Below are positions 44,297-52,343 of a stretch of DNA of 64,000 bases, piece after piece. Source of the DNA: Ruminococcus sp. Lineage in GTDB: Bacteria > Bacillota > Clostridia > Oscillospirales > Ruminococcaceae. The stretch spans positions 41,790-105,789 of the forward strand of contig JAGCWY010000093.1 of the NCBI GenBank assembly GCA_017961625.1. The letters run 5' to 3'. A program made the position numbers and the translations under genes. Every line of letters starts with the position of its first letter. Positions within the stretch are counted from its first letter, which is position 1. The notes under the pieces are model-generated. The model was not told where the DNA came from. It saw only the letters and a program-made list of their open reading frames with translations, and did no database searches.

Positions 44297-45201
44297 TTGA
44301 TACTGCCTCCGTTTCGCAATTCATCTGCCATTTTTGCAAGCTTCTGGAAACGGTGGTTTACTCCCGAACGGCTAATGGGCTCGCTGAGGTTCTCACCTAT
44401 TTCCTGAAGGCTCATATCCGTATTTTCTAGGCGAAGCTGTGCAACCTCACGAAGCTCCTCGGAAAGACTTTCAATACCCACAGCTTTGTCAATGAGCTTG
44501 ATATCTTCTATCTGCTTCATAGCAGCCTTTACGACCTTGTCTATATTCGCCGCATCACAGTTGGCTATTCTGTTTGCCTTGTTGCGTATATCTTTGTATA
44601 TCTTCATATTCATAAGCTCAAGGGTACACTGGGACGCACCGATAAAGGTCAGCGTATCCTCAATGGATTCGCTGCCCTTGATGTATACTATATTCTGTCC
44701 TCTGCGAAGCATAGTCTTTGCAGTCGCGCCGATATCATTTAGGAGTACAACGAGCTGCGAAGCTAGCCCCTCGTCGGGACAGGCAAATTCAAGATGATAC
44801 TCCTTGGCAGGATCATTCACGCTTCCGCAGGCAAGAAATACCCCTGCTGTAAAAACTCCGAGACTATTTGTTGCAATAATCTCGGAATCTATTACCCTTG
44901 CTCCGTCGGCAAGTCTGTATTTTTGAAATACGGCTTCCGCATTTTCACCTTCGACCTCACAGTTATACAATACAGCTCCGTTCCTGCGGATGTGCTCTCC
45001 GGCTGCAGGTCTGTATTTAAAAACAGCTTCAAAAAGGTTGCTGAAAAGCTCTGCTGATACCCGACTCTCGCTCTGGAAGCATATATGCTCCCTTGAAAGT
45101 GTGCGGCAGAACAGCAGCATACCATAAAGACAGGCAAACCGCCTGTCTTTATCATTCACAGAGGTGCTAATTTCGTTTCTAACATCGTTTGAGAAGGATA
45201 T
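44293..45201 (-). CDS. whiA: WhiA-family DNA-binding protein, apparent ATA start
   Basis: A 302-residue protein with a LAGLIDADG-like N-terminal part and a C-terminal helix-turn-helix (LREVAQLRLENTDMSLQEIGENLSEPISRSGVNHRF). WhiA influences division and chromosome segregation in Bacillota. The first ATG/GTG/TTG in frame is GTG 45159, but the frame is open upstream and encodes SFSNDVRNEISTSVNDKDRR, matching the usual WhiA start MSFS-D-K-E. The codon where ATG is expected is ATA (45199-45201), nine bases after GGGGAG (45211-45216). GTG 45159 has no ribosome site. I therefore set the start at ATA; a G-to-A change or sequence error is the alternative. Confidence 0.82.
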   Translation of the reverse strand: MSFSNDVRNEISTSVNDKDRRFACLYGMLLFCRTLSREHICFQSESRVSAELFSNLFEAVFKYRPAAGEHIRRNGAVLYNCEVEGENAEAVFQKYRLADGARVIDSEIIATNSLGVFTAGVFLACGSVNDPAKEYHLEFACPDEGLASQLVVLLNDIGATAKTMLRRGQNIVYIKGSESIEDTLTFIGASQCTLELMNMKIYKDIRNKANRIANCDAANIDKVVKAAMKQIEDIKLIDKAVGIESLSEELREVAQLRLENTDMSLQEIGENLSEPISRSGVNHRFQKLAKMADELRNGGSIK

Positions 45202-45218
45202 TTCAACTCACTCCCCAC

Positions 45219-46091
45219 TCAGAATTTTTTGTCCTTTGTTATGTCTCTGTGGTACTTCTGTACCTTATATTCCTTATCTGAAAGGTGCTTTGCCATAAGC
45301 TCGGCAAAGGTTATAGAACGGTGCTTTCCGCCAGTACAGCCGAAAGCTATAACAAGCTGGCTCTTTCCCTCCTGAACATAAAGAGGTATGAGGAAGTCGA
45401 TAAGATCAGTAAGCTTATCAAAGAGGACCTTTGACTGCGAAAAGCCCATAACATAATCTCTGACGCAGCTGTCGCAGCCCGTATGGTTACGCAGCTCCTC
45501 GATATAGAAAGGATTGGGTAGACATCTTATGTCAAACATAAGGTCTGCATCTGAAGCAATCCCATATTTGAAGCCAAAGGACATAACCTTTATTATAAGC
45601 GAATCAGAATTCTTTTCAAGGAATATAGATTTTACCTGCTCCTTAAGCTGAGAGGATGTAAAGTTTGATGTCTCTATGTAATAATCGGCTATCTCACGAA
45701 GCTGTGAAAGCTGAGACCACTCATAGTCTATAGCCTCATGTATATTCCCGTTGAATTTTTCAGACAGAGGGTGCTTACGCCTCGTCTCTTTGTATCGCTT
45801 AAGTATGACGTCATGTGCCGCTTCAATAAAAAGCACCTTAACATCCACATCAGGCTGGCGCTTCAGTTCCTGCCACGAGCGGAATATTTCTGCAAACATA
45901 TCGCCTGTGCGTATATCTACTGCCACAGCGATCTTGCTAATGTCAGATTCGGACTGTCTACATAAATCGACGAACTGGGTTATAAGCTTTGGCGGTATAT
46001 TATCGATACAGTAAAATCCGATATCCTCCATAACGTCCATTACACTTGATTTTCCCGAACCAGACATACCGGTCACAATCAATATCTGCAT
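45219..46091 (-). CDS. rapZ: RNase adapter RapZ / nucleotide-binding YvcJ family
   Basis: A 290-residue P-loop protein: MQILIVTGMSGSGKSSVMDVMEDIGFYCIDNIP gives Walker A and the following strand, then VDIRTG and FIEAAHDVILKRYKETRRKHPL; the C-terminal domain has SFGFKYGIASDADLMFDIRCLPNPF and AFGCTGGKHRSITFAE. In B. subtilis the homologue YvcJ hydrolyses GTP; in E. coli RapZ controls GlmS through small RNAs. GGAGAGATCT precedes ATG 46091; the TTG 12 nt upstream is part of that site. Its usual neighbour yvcK (gluconeogenesis factor) is missing between it and whiA. Confidence 0.95.
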   Translation of the reverse strand: MQILIVTGMSGSGKSSVMDVMEDIGFYCIDNIPPKLITQFVDLCRQSESDISKIAVAVDIRTGDMFAEIFRSWQELKRQPDVDVKVLFIEAAHDVILKRYKETRRKHPLSEKFNGNIHEAIDYEWSQLSQLREIADYYIETSNFTSSQLKEQVKSIFLEKNSDSLIIKVMSFGFKYGIASDADLMFDIRCLPNPFYIEELRNHTGCDSCVRDYVMGFSQSKVLFDKLTDLIDFLIPLYVQEGKSQLVIAFGCTGGKHRSITFAELMAKHLSDKEYKVQKYHRDITKDKKF

Positions 46092-46113
46092 AGATCTCTC
46101 CAAAAAGCTATTA

Positions 46114-47019
46114 TCAGCTTAATATAACAGGTTCAAGTTCAAGTATATAACCTGTCTTTTCGTTTACTATCTTCTTAACTCTGTCGCAAAGTTCAAGCAC
46201 ATCGGCACAGGTTGCATAGCCCTTGTTAATGACGAATCCGCTGTGCTTCTCACTTACCATTGCACCACCACAGGTCATTCCCTTAAGACCGCACTGGTCA
46301 ATAAGCAACGATGCGTAGCTGCCCTCGGGGCGCTTAAATGTGCTTCCTGCGCTTGGATATTCTAGAGGCTGCTTTGCGCTTCTCTTCGCCATACACTCGG
46401 ACATGGCAGCCTTTATCTCTTCAGGCTTTCCGTAAGAAAGCTGAATGGTGACGGAGGTTATTACCCGGTCTGTACCGGAAAAGATGCTCTTGCGGTATGA
46501 AAGCTCCATAGCCTCCCTGTCAATCTCCCTTATCTCGCAGTTTTCGTCTATATACGAAGCCGAAACAACTACGTCCTTCATTTCGCTCCCGTAAGCGCCG
46601 GCATTCATATAAAGCGCTCCACCAACTGTACCAGGGATACCGAAAAGGTTCTCCATTCCGGTTAGTCCAAGTTGCTGAGCTCGTACACAAACTGAAGCGA
46701 GATAAGCTCCCGCGTCGCATCTTATAGTATTTTCCTCTTCTTCTATCCCTGCAAAATCGATGCCGAACAGAAGTATAACACCGTCAAAGCCCTCATCAGG
46801 CACGAGCACATTGCTCCCCCTGCCAAGAACGCTGTATTTTATTCCATTATCTCTCAGATATCTTATTATCTCCGCAGCGGATAATGCTGAATTAATACTT
46901 ATAAGAGCCCTGCAAGGTCCGCCAAAGCGGAAGGTTATATAATCGCTGAGCGGAGCTTCGAGTGTAATCTTACATCCGAGCCTTCCGCATAGCTCTGTCA
47001 ATTCACTTGTATTTATCAT
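46114..47019 (-). CDS. murB: UDP-N-acetylenolpyruvoylglucosamine reductase
   Basis: This 301-residue FAD enzyme reduces UDP-GlcNAc-enolpyruvate to UDP-MurNAc in peptidoglycan synthesis. FAD-binding motifs are SVLGRGSNVLVPDEGFDGVI and GMENLFGIPGTVGGALYMNAGAYG; the substrate region has SYRKSIFSG and the proton-donor serine in PSAGSTFKRPEGSYA. The ribosome site is an unusually G-rich AGGGGGG (47024-47030), five bases before ATG. Seven bases of it are complementary to the loop of the small RNA at 33.5 kb. Confidence 0.96.
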   Translation of the reverse strand: MINTSELTELCGRLGCKITLEAPLSDYITFRFGGPCRALISINSALSAAEIIRYLRDNGIKYSVLGRGSNVLVPDEGFDGVILLFGIDFAGIEEEENTIRCDAGAYLASVCVRAQQLGLTGMENLFGIPGTVGGALYMNAGAYGSEMKDVVVSASYIDENCEIREIDREAMELSYRKSIFSGTDRVITSVTIQLSYGKPEEIKAAMSECMAKRSAKQPLEYPSAGSTFKRPEGSYASLLIDQCGLKGMTCGGAMVSEKHSGFVINKGYATCADVLELCDRVKKIVNEKTGYILELEPVILS

Positions 47020-47056
47020 AGTACCCCCCTGAATCCTTCAGTTATATAGAAGTCCG

Positions 47057-48016
47057 TCAGAACGCTTCATAGTCACGAACTACTTCCTTCGGGTCAGACT
47101 CCATACCGAGTCTGTTGAGAAGCTCACGGGCAGCATTGTAGCCCATTTTCTTCTGTCTGTTGTTCATAGCAGCAACTTCAAGTATTACCGCAAGATTACG
47201 TCCCGGCTTTACAGGGATAGTAAGGGAAGGTATCTTTACTCCAAGGAGACTGACGAATTCAGTATCAACGCCCATTCTATCGTACACCTTTTCGGAGTTC
47301 CACTGCTCCAACTCTACAACAAGGTCAATTTTCTCGGTCATCTTTACAGCTCCAATACCGAAAAGACGGCGCGCATTGATTATACCGATACCGCGCAGCT
47401 CAAGGAAATGACGAATATTGTCAGGTGAGCTACCCACAAGGCTTATATTCGATACCTTTCTTATCTCGACAGCATCGTCTGCAACAAGACGGTGACCTCT
47501 TTTAACGAGCTCGATAGCGGTCTCACTCTTGCCGACACCGCTCTCACCGGTTATGAATACACCTTCGCCGTATATTTCAATAAGAACGCCGTGTCTTGTC
47601 ACTCTTGGTGCAAGATTGAGATTGAGAAAAGCAATAAGACCAGACATAAAGTTTGATGTGCTTTCCTTGCTTCTCAGGAGAGGCACCTCGTATTCTTTAG
47701 CGAGTTCAAGCATTTCGGCAAAATACGGAAGCTCTCTTGTGATTATGAGAGCCGGTATCCTCTGCGCGAAAAGTAGCTGAAGACGCTCCTTCCTTGTTTT
47801 CTCGTCAATGGTCGAAAGATATGCAAACTCCATTTTACCGATTATCTGTATACGTTCTGGATTAAAATACTCATAAAATCCCATGAGCTGTAATCCTGGA
47901 CGATTGACATCATTCTCGTCAATCATGACCTCGCTGGCGTCCTTGTGTATATATATAGTCTCAAGCTTGAATTCATCAATGACGCGCTGAAGTGACACCT
48001 TAAAATTTTCTGCCAT
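47057..48016 (-). CDS. hprK: HPr kinase/phosphorylase
   Basis: A 319-residue bifunctional enzyme that phosphorylates HPr on Ser46 and reverses it, the core of carbon catabolite control in Bacillota. The P-loop is GESGVGKSETAIELVKRGHRLVADDAVEI (about residue 153-181), and the signature ELRGIGIINARRLFGIGAV follows, then IPVKPGRNLAVILEVAAMN. The N-terminal DRTGG-like domain is present. Length is normal. It lies in the same run as murB, not beside lgt as in Bacillus. Confidence 0.96.
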   Translation of the reverse strand: MAENFKVSLQRVIDEFKLETIYIHKDASEVMIDENDVNRPGLQLMGFYEYFNPERIQIIGKMEFAYLSTIDEKTRKERLQLLFAQRIPALIITRELPYFAEMLELAKEYEVPLLRSKESTSNFMSGLIAFLNLNLAPRVTRHGVLIEIYGEGVFITGESGVGKSETAIELVKRGHRLVADDAVEIRKVSNISLVGSSPDNIRHFLELRGIGIINARRLFGIGAVKMTEKIDLVVELEQWNSEKVYDRMGVDTEFVSLLGVKIPSLTIPVKPGRNLAVILEVAAMNNRQKKMGYNAARELLNRLGMESDPKEVVRDYEAF

Positions 48017-48055
48017 AAAAAACTCCGTTCTCCGGTCACTGACCGGGAATTATTT

Positions 48056-49258
48056 TCAGCCGATTACATACGAATCATATCCGCATTCGACTATCTCATC
48101 CTTTGCATCAAGCAATTCCTGTACACCTGCCGCTGAACCGGATACGCGTACAACAACATTGAATTCGTCGAGTTCTTCTCCTACAAGATCAAGCATTTTC
48201 TTCACATTTTCTGCCGGAGTTCCGCTGAACTCATATACCGTATCTGAAGTATATACGCCATAGCTGATAGCGTCAAGGTCTATATTTAGTATTACCGTAT
48301 TGACCTTTAGCAGCATCGGCTGTACAATGTCATTTTTACCTCTTAGTAAATCCGCAGCATTCACCTCAAGGAACATTCTTGAACCGTTATTCATAGCCTT
48401 GTCATACATGAGGTTTGCCGCAGAGGTTAGAGCCATATATCTGTCAGATCTGACGTATCTATCTCCAAGATACTCAATATCAGACTGACGGAAGTCAGGG
48501 AATACAAAATCCGAACATACTACCTTATCAAAGCCTGCAGAAGTAATCTCATCAACGATATCCGCGTTATAGTTCACGGCAGATTCGGAATAGGGATTCA
48601 TCCACGGCTTTCCGCCAGCCTCGGCACTGTTGTCAATCCATAGAGTTCCGTCCGCATAGGTTAGGTAGCTCATGTCCTGAAAATACATCGGAACTGTGTT
48701 GTCATCGAAGGTACTCACAAGAGCGACAGGCTTGTATCCTGCCGAGGTTATCATTGAAGCTATATCCTTCGCGCTTAATGCCGAGCATACTATACCTGAT
48801 GAGGTAGCGTAATAATTATTGGTTGCATAATAAATATTACCGCCGCTTTCTTTAAGGGGTACCTCGATATATTCTATCTTTCCATCGGCAGGAACGCGCT
48901 TGAGAGCACTTTTCAAAGAGCTACTGTCCGTAAGGTCGGAGGTAGTCAGGGCAAAAGCCTTGAAGCGCTCGACAACAAAGGGAGCAGCTGCCGTCGTCTC
49001 CTCGGGGATAACAGCGTTGCCGTTTTCATCGGTAACGATCTCCTCCTCAAAAACAGGAGCTGTCGTAGTTATTGTATCACCCGTTTTCTTTGAATAATAA
49101 TTTATCAGCGGACCAGCAACACTGAATCCGATAAAAAAGATACCACCGATAAGAAGCACGGTAAGACCGATAGAAAAAGCTTTTCCAACAGGACTTTTTC
49201 CGTAATAATTCTTTTCCTTGGTCTTGTAGATCTTCCTGCCTTTATTTTTGAACTTCAT
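48056..49258 (-). CDS. Membrane-anchored putative glycoside hydrolase (DUF4015-like)
   Basis: A 400-residue protein with a basic cytoplasmic N-terminus, one transmembrane helix (about residues 28-50), a Thr/Glu-rich stalk, and a TIM-barrel-like domain of the DUF4015 type. Family-like features are SMITSAGYKPVALVSTFDD, LWIDNSAEAGGKPWMNPYSESAVNYNADIVDEITSAGFDKVVCSDFVFPDF, where Asp of CSDF is in the place of a catalytic carboxylate (segments quoted by key parts). Substrate unknown, probably a cell-surface polysaccharide. It sits between rnfA and hprK with gaps under 40 nt. Confidence 0.72.
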   Translation of the reverse strand: MKFKNKGRKIYKTKEKNYYGKSPVGKAFSIGLTVLLIGGIFFIGFSVAGPLINYYSKKTGDTITTTAPVFEEEIVTDENGNAVIPEETTAAAPFVVERFKAFALTTSDLTDSSSLKSALKRVPADGKIEYIEVPLKESGGNIYYATNNYYATSSGIVCSALSAKDIASMITSAGYKPVALVSTFDDNTVPMYFQDMSYLTYADGTLWIDNSAEAGGKPWMNPYSESAVNYNADIVDEITSAGFDKVVCSDFVFPDFRQSDIEYLGDRYVRSDRYMALTSAANLMYDKAMNNGSRMFLEVNAADLLRGKNDIVQPMLLKVNTVILNIDLDAISYGVYTSDTVYEFSGTPAENVKKMLDLVGEELDEFNVVVRVSGSAAGVQELLDAKDEIVECGYDSYVIG

Positions 49259-49292
49259 TATAAATTGACTCTCCTATTTCAGTATAATGCAT

Positions 49293-49865
49293 TTATTTCA
49301 GCGAATATACTGCCATTGAAATAATTCCGAGGTAAACGAGCATTGCAGGAAATCCCCTGAACGAAGCAGGTACCTTAGATGAATTGAGTTTTCTGTACGC
49401 AGCCGTAAGTATCAAAGACGCTATAATAAAACCTATACCAGCTTCAAAGCCAGCCGCTACATAGTTGCCAAAACTGAACATTAGTCCGTCCATGACTGAT
49501 CTCTCGTTTATAGTAAACAGAGTTCCCATTACAGCGCAGTTAAAAGCCGAAATGTGAACATACTGGCGCAGTTCTTCAAATTTTGAGCCACATAAAAAAT
49601 ACATAGCAACAAGCAGTAACACATAAAGGAAGCCTATCACAAGAGTATAGAACAGCAGTCTGAGCTCCGATACCGATGATGGGAGCGTAAGATCTATCAG
49701 GTATGCAGCTGAGGCGCCGACAGTTGTAAAAAATGTTATCACACAGGCAGTCGCCACAAGATTCTTCATGCTCCCGGCAGCGATAAATAAAGTACTTGTG
49801 CCCAGTGCCTGTGAAAGTATGAGGTTTACAGCAAGGAGAGCTATGAGGTCATTGATCAAAAACAC
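49293..49865 (-). CDS. RnfA/NqrE-like membrane protein, degenerate
   Basis: A 190-residue, six-helix membrane protein of the RnfA/NqrE family. In active Rnf, RnfA and RnfE together hold a [2Fe-2S] cluster in the membrane through four cysteines. Here the second RnfA cysteine is kept (SAFNCAVMG), but the first, normally in LGICPF, is replaced (ALGTSTLF). GTG 49874 opens the frame but overlaps the AAGGAG site; GTG 49865, eight bases after it, is the likely start. It overlaps rnfE by 17 nt. See the finding on this trio. Confidence 0.8.
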   Translation of the reverse strand: MFLINDLIALLAVNLILSQALGTSTLFIAAGSMKNLVATACVITFFTTVGASAAYLIDLTLPSSVSELRLLFYTLVIGFLYVLLLVAMYFLCGSKFEELRQYVHISAFNCAVMGTLFTINERSVMDGLMFSFGNYVAAGFEAGIGFIIASLILTAAYRKLNSSKVPASFRGFPAMLVYLGIISMAVYSLK

Positions 49866-50484
49866 CGTTATCACTCCTTACTTCATTGTTTCCGTCTCTG
49901 AAATAGCTCCTTAACCATCGGTATGCTCCGCACATGAGCCCGAGGAACACAAAACCACCGAATGGCTTGGAGAGACCGTCTATTAAAGTATCCGCATCAA
50001 CTATCATATTGTTTATCGTACCGTAAGCAAAGAGTTCACGAAGGAATCCGGTAATCAGCATAACAATATCGAATCCTAGGATACAGAAGAAAAGCGATAT
50101 TATCATATCGGATTTCTTCATGCGGAAAAACTTTGCCTCCGTCTGGAAAACTATCAGAGAATTTACCGCAAGCAGAGGGAAATAAATACCTATTCTCGAT
50201 ATCGACTCGGGATATATAACTCCTGACGTTAGTCTAACGGGGATATACACTGCAGACGATATTACAGCATAAATAATAACCTTGGCGGTATATGGCAACT
50301 TTGCCGGAACAAAGGACGATATGAGCACTGAAAGAAAGGTTAATAAAGAAAAAGCATATATCAAAGCCCACGCTTTTTTCAGCGTATCGCCGCAGATGAT
50401 GACAGGCGATATGACCATAAGTCCGGAAAGAACAACATTTTCACCAAGGATACCGCTCAAAAGAAACTTTATGCGTTTATTCAT
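49849..50484 (-). CDS. RnfE/NqrD-like membrane protein, degenerate
   Basis: A 211-residue multi-helix protein of the RnfE/NqrD family (LLSGILGENVVLSGLMVISP, then PLLAVNSLIVFQTEAKFF, and FGGFVFLGLMCGAYR). Both cysteines expected for the intramembrane [2Fe-2S] cluster are absent: LGLCP-like is replaced by LMVISP, and VNC by VNS. The frame extends to 50526, but AGGAGGGCG precedes ATG 50484. It overlaps rnfD by 8 nt and rnfA by 17. Confidence 0.78.
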   Translation of the reverse strand: MNKRIKFLLSGILGENVVLSGLMVISPVIICGDTLKKAWALIYAFSLLTFLSVLISSFVPAKLPYTAKVIIYAVISSAVYIPVRLTSGVIYPESISRIGIYFPLLAVNSLIVFQTEAKFFRMKKSDMIISLFFCILGFDIVMLITGFLRELFAYGTINNMIVDADTLIDGLSKPFGGFVFLGLMCGAYRWLRSYFRDGNNEVRSDNGVFDQ

Positions 50485-51463
50485 ATATATCGCCCTCCTC
50501 TCCAGTCCGGACGTTATATCCTTCATTCTCTACCTCATGCTCTCTTGCAGCTATCTCTATCCTATTCTCAAGATTCCTGAAACCGAGAGCTATGGGAGTA
50601 AAGAGAACTGCTACCATAACTATTGCATTCTCCTTTGCACCTGTGAGCACGAGCACATAGGAGATCACGCCAATAAACAGTCCGTAAAAAAATGCATAGT
50701 AATCGCGCTTTGGAGCGATCCTTACGTCAGAAACTATATATATAGCTGCAAAAAGCACCATATTGGTAACAAGGGAATACTTCAGCGAATCCGCCCGTGA
50801 CGATACCGCAGGCGTTACAACAGCAAAGAAACCAGTTCCGAATATAGTTCCGATAAAAGCACCGGCAGATATGCTTCTCCTGAAAATAAGCACAACAGCT
50901 GCAACTACAAGCAGAAGTATGCTGACTGCACCAGAGGGACCACTGAAATTTCCGAGCAATATCTCAAAATCAGAATGCTTGAATACTCCGGTAAGATTGA
51001 ATGTGTGGGAAGCAGAATTTACAAGCGTCTCAGGCACGTCAAATATCCCTGTCTTTATGTGGGGCTCTGTAAACTGAAGCAGCTTTCTTCCCCATGAAGT
51101 TAAAACAAAGACGTATCCGACTGCGGCAGGAGAAAATATCATGTTAAGCCGTCCGCCGAAAATATTCTTAGCTACAACTATCGAAAATATCACGGCGATG
51201 AAAGCTATTTTATAGTCCATTACCGCCGGGAACATCAATGCAAGTATAAGTCCGTCAGAAGTACAAGTCAGATCGTCAGCCGAAAAACTGCGCTTCATCA
51301 GTCTAACTGATATCAGTTCCGCCGCCGCAGCAGCTGCTACACAAATCCCCGCAAGAACCACAGAGCGGATACCGTAGTAAAAATATGACATAAGCTCAAG
51401 TGTAAGAAGTGTAATCATTATATCGAGCCAGATAAGACGTTCTTTTCTTGCTTTCTTCAGCAT
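50477..51463 (-). CDS. RnfD/NqrB-like membrane protein
   Basis: A 328-residue polytopic protein related to RnfD/NqrB: LTCTSDGLILALMFPAVMDYKIAF, FGGRLNMIFSPAAVGYVFV, then GPSGAVSILLLVVAAVVLIFRR and SDVRIAPKRDYYAFFYGLFIG. In Rnf, RnfD carries FMN bound covalently to a Thr in an (S/T)GAT motif; I find no canonical one. The nearest stretches are NSASHTFN and GPSGAVS. It overlaps rpe by 7 nt. RnfC, RnfG and RnfB genes are not in the window. Confidence 0.8.
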   Translation of the reverse strand: MLKKARKERLIWLDIMITLLTLELMSYFYYGIRSVVLAGICVAAAAAAELISVRLMKRSFSADDLTCTSDGLILALMFPAVMDYKIAFIAVIFSIVVAKNIFGGRLNMIFSPAAVGYVFVLTSWGRKLLQFTEPHIKTGIFDVPETLVNSASHTFNLTGVFKHSDFEILLGNFSGPSGAVSILLLVVAAVVLIFRRSISAGAFIGTIFGTGFFAVVTPAVSSRADSLKYSLVTNMVLFAAIYIVSDVRIAPKRDYYAFFYGLFIGVISYVLVLTGAKENAIVMVAVLFTPIALGFRNLENRIEIAAREHEVENEGYNVRTGEEGDIYE

Positions 51464-52161
51464 ACTCTGTCTTCCTTCAAGGCATTTGCCGCTGCCGACA
51501 TATCCGCAGCATTGAAAAGATAGCTTCCCGAAACAAGAACATTTGCCCCGGCACTGCGGACAACAGCAGCTGTTTCACTGTTAATTCCGCCGTCCACTTC
51601 AACGTCTATATCAAGTCCAAGCTCCGTTATCTTTGACCTTACAGCTTTTATCTTTTCAGCCATTTCGGGAATAAAGCTCTGTCCGCCGAAGCCAGGCTCT
51701 ACGGTCATTATGAGAACCATATCAAGATATGGCAAGAGCTCATATACCGTTTCCGCAGGAGTGGCAGGCTTTAGTGCAACAGCAGAGCGTACACCACATT
51801 CTCTTATTGCCTTAAGTGTATTTACAGGGTCACTGTCGCTCTCGACATGGAAGGATATGATATCCGCACCAGCTTCGGCGAAGCGCTTTATATACCTTTC
51901 TGGCTCCTTTATCATAAGATGTACGTCAAGAGTTATACCGGACACCTTCCTGACCTGCTGCAATATAGGCAGACCAAAAGTAATATTATTCACAAATATG
52001 CCGTCCATAACATCAAAGTGCAGCATATCTATGCCGTTTCTTTCAAGCTTTTTTATCTCGCTGTGGAGCTCAAGCATATCAGCGCTCAACACAGATGCCG
52101 AAACATAGTTTTTCAATTTATCACTTCTTCCGCAAACATTCGCTTTTTGAGCAAGCGACAT
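51457..52161 (-). CDS. rpe: Ribulose-phosphate 3-epimerase
   Basis: A 234-residue TIM-barrel enzyme interconverting ribulose-5-P and xylulose-5-P in the pentose phosphate pathway. Motifs are VSASVLSADMLEL, LHFDVMDGIFVNNITFG (metal His/Asp), LDVHLMI, VEPGFGGQSFI and VEVDGGINSETA. The first ~15 residues from ATG 52161 do not match the family; TTG 52116 preceded by GGAAGAAGTG would give the usual start and is a good alternative. It is the first gene of a ten-gene run ending in dnaE. Confidence 0.94.
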   Translation of the reverse strand: MSLAQKANVCGRSDKLKNYVSASVLSADMLELHSEIKKLERNGIDMLHFDVMDGIFVNNITFGLPILQQVRKVSGITLDVHLMIKEPERYIKRFAEAGADIISFHVESDSDPVNTLKAIRECGVRSAVALKPATPAETVYELLPYLDMVLIMTVEPGFGGQSFIPEMAEKIKAVRSKITELGLDIDVEVDGGINSETAAVVRSAGANVLVSGSYLFNAADMSAAANALKEDRVC

Positions 52162-52188
52162 CAGTTCTTTAAAAATCCATACACTATT

Positions 52189-52217
52189 ATTATATAATAT
52201 TTATCGCTCAACGTCAA
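52189..52217 (-). promoter_or_regulatory. Promoter of the rpe-rnf-hprK-murB-dnaE run
   Basis: On the minus strand, TTGACG (52212-52217) and TATAAT (52189-52194) are 17 nt apart. No terminator or other strong promoter is seen down to dnaE, so this may drive all ten genes. Confidence 0.82.
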
Positions 52218-52289
52218 TATGAAGTCTGATTTTTTTATACAAAAATTCTCAGCTACTGTTTCAAGCGTAATATTAAATATATTGATTTT

Positions 52290-52319
52290 TTATATTGTCC
52301 ATGCCGTTAATCATATTAT
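52290..52319 (+). promoter_or_regulatory. Sigma-E-like sporulation promoter of sigK
   Basis: TTATATT (52290-52296) and CATATTAT (52312-52319) are 15 nt apart. They match the mother-cell sigma-E consensus kmATATT and CATAnnnT closely, and no vegetative -35/-10 pair fits here. The start would be near 52326, with ACGGAGGT just before ATG. Confidence 0.62.
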
Positions 52320-52343
52320 TCTATATCGAACGGAGGTAATTAT

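Noticed and set aside
51710..52197. Two overlapping plus-strand frames opposite rpe.
   Set aside because: rpe is clearly identified on the minus strand, and the plus-strand frames have no recognisable domain.
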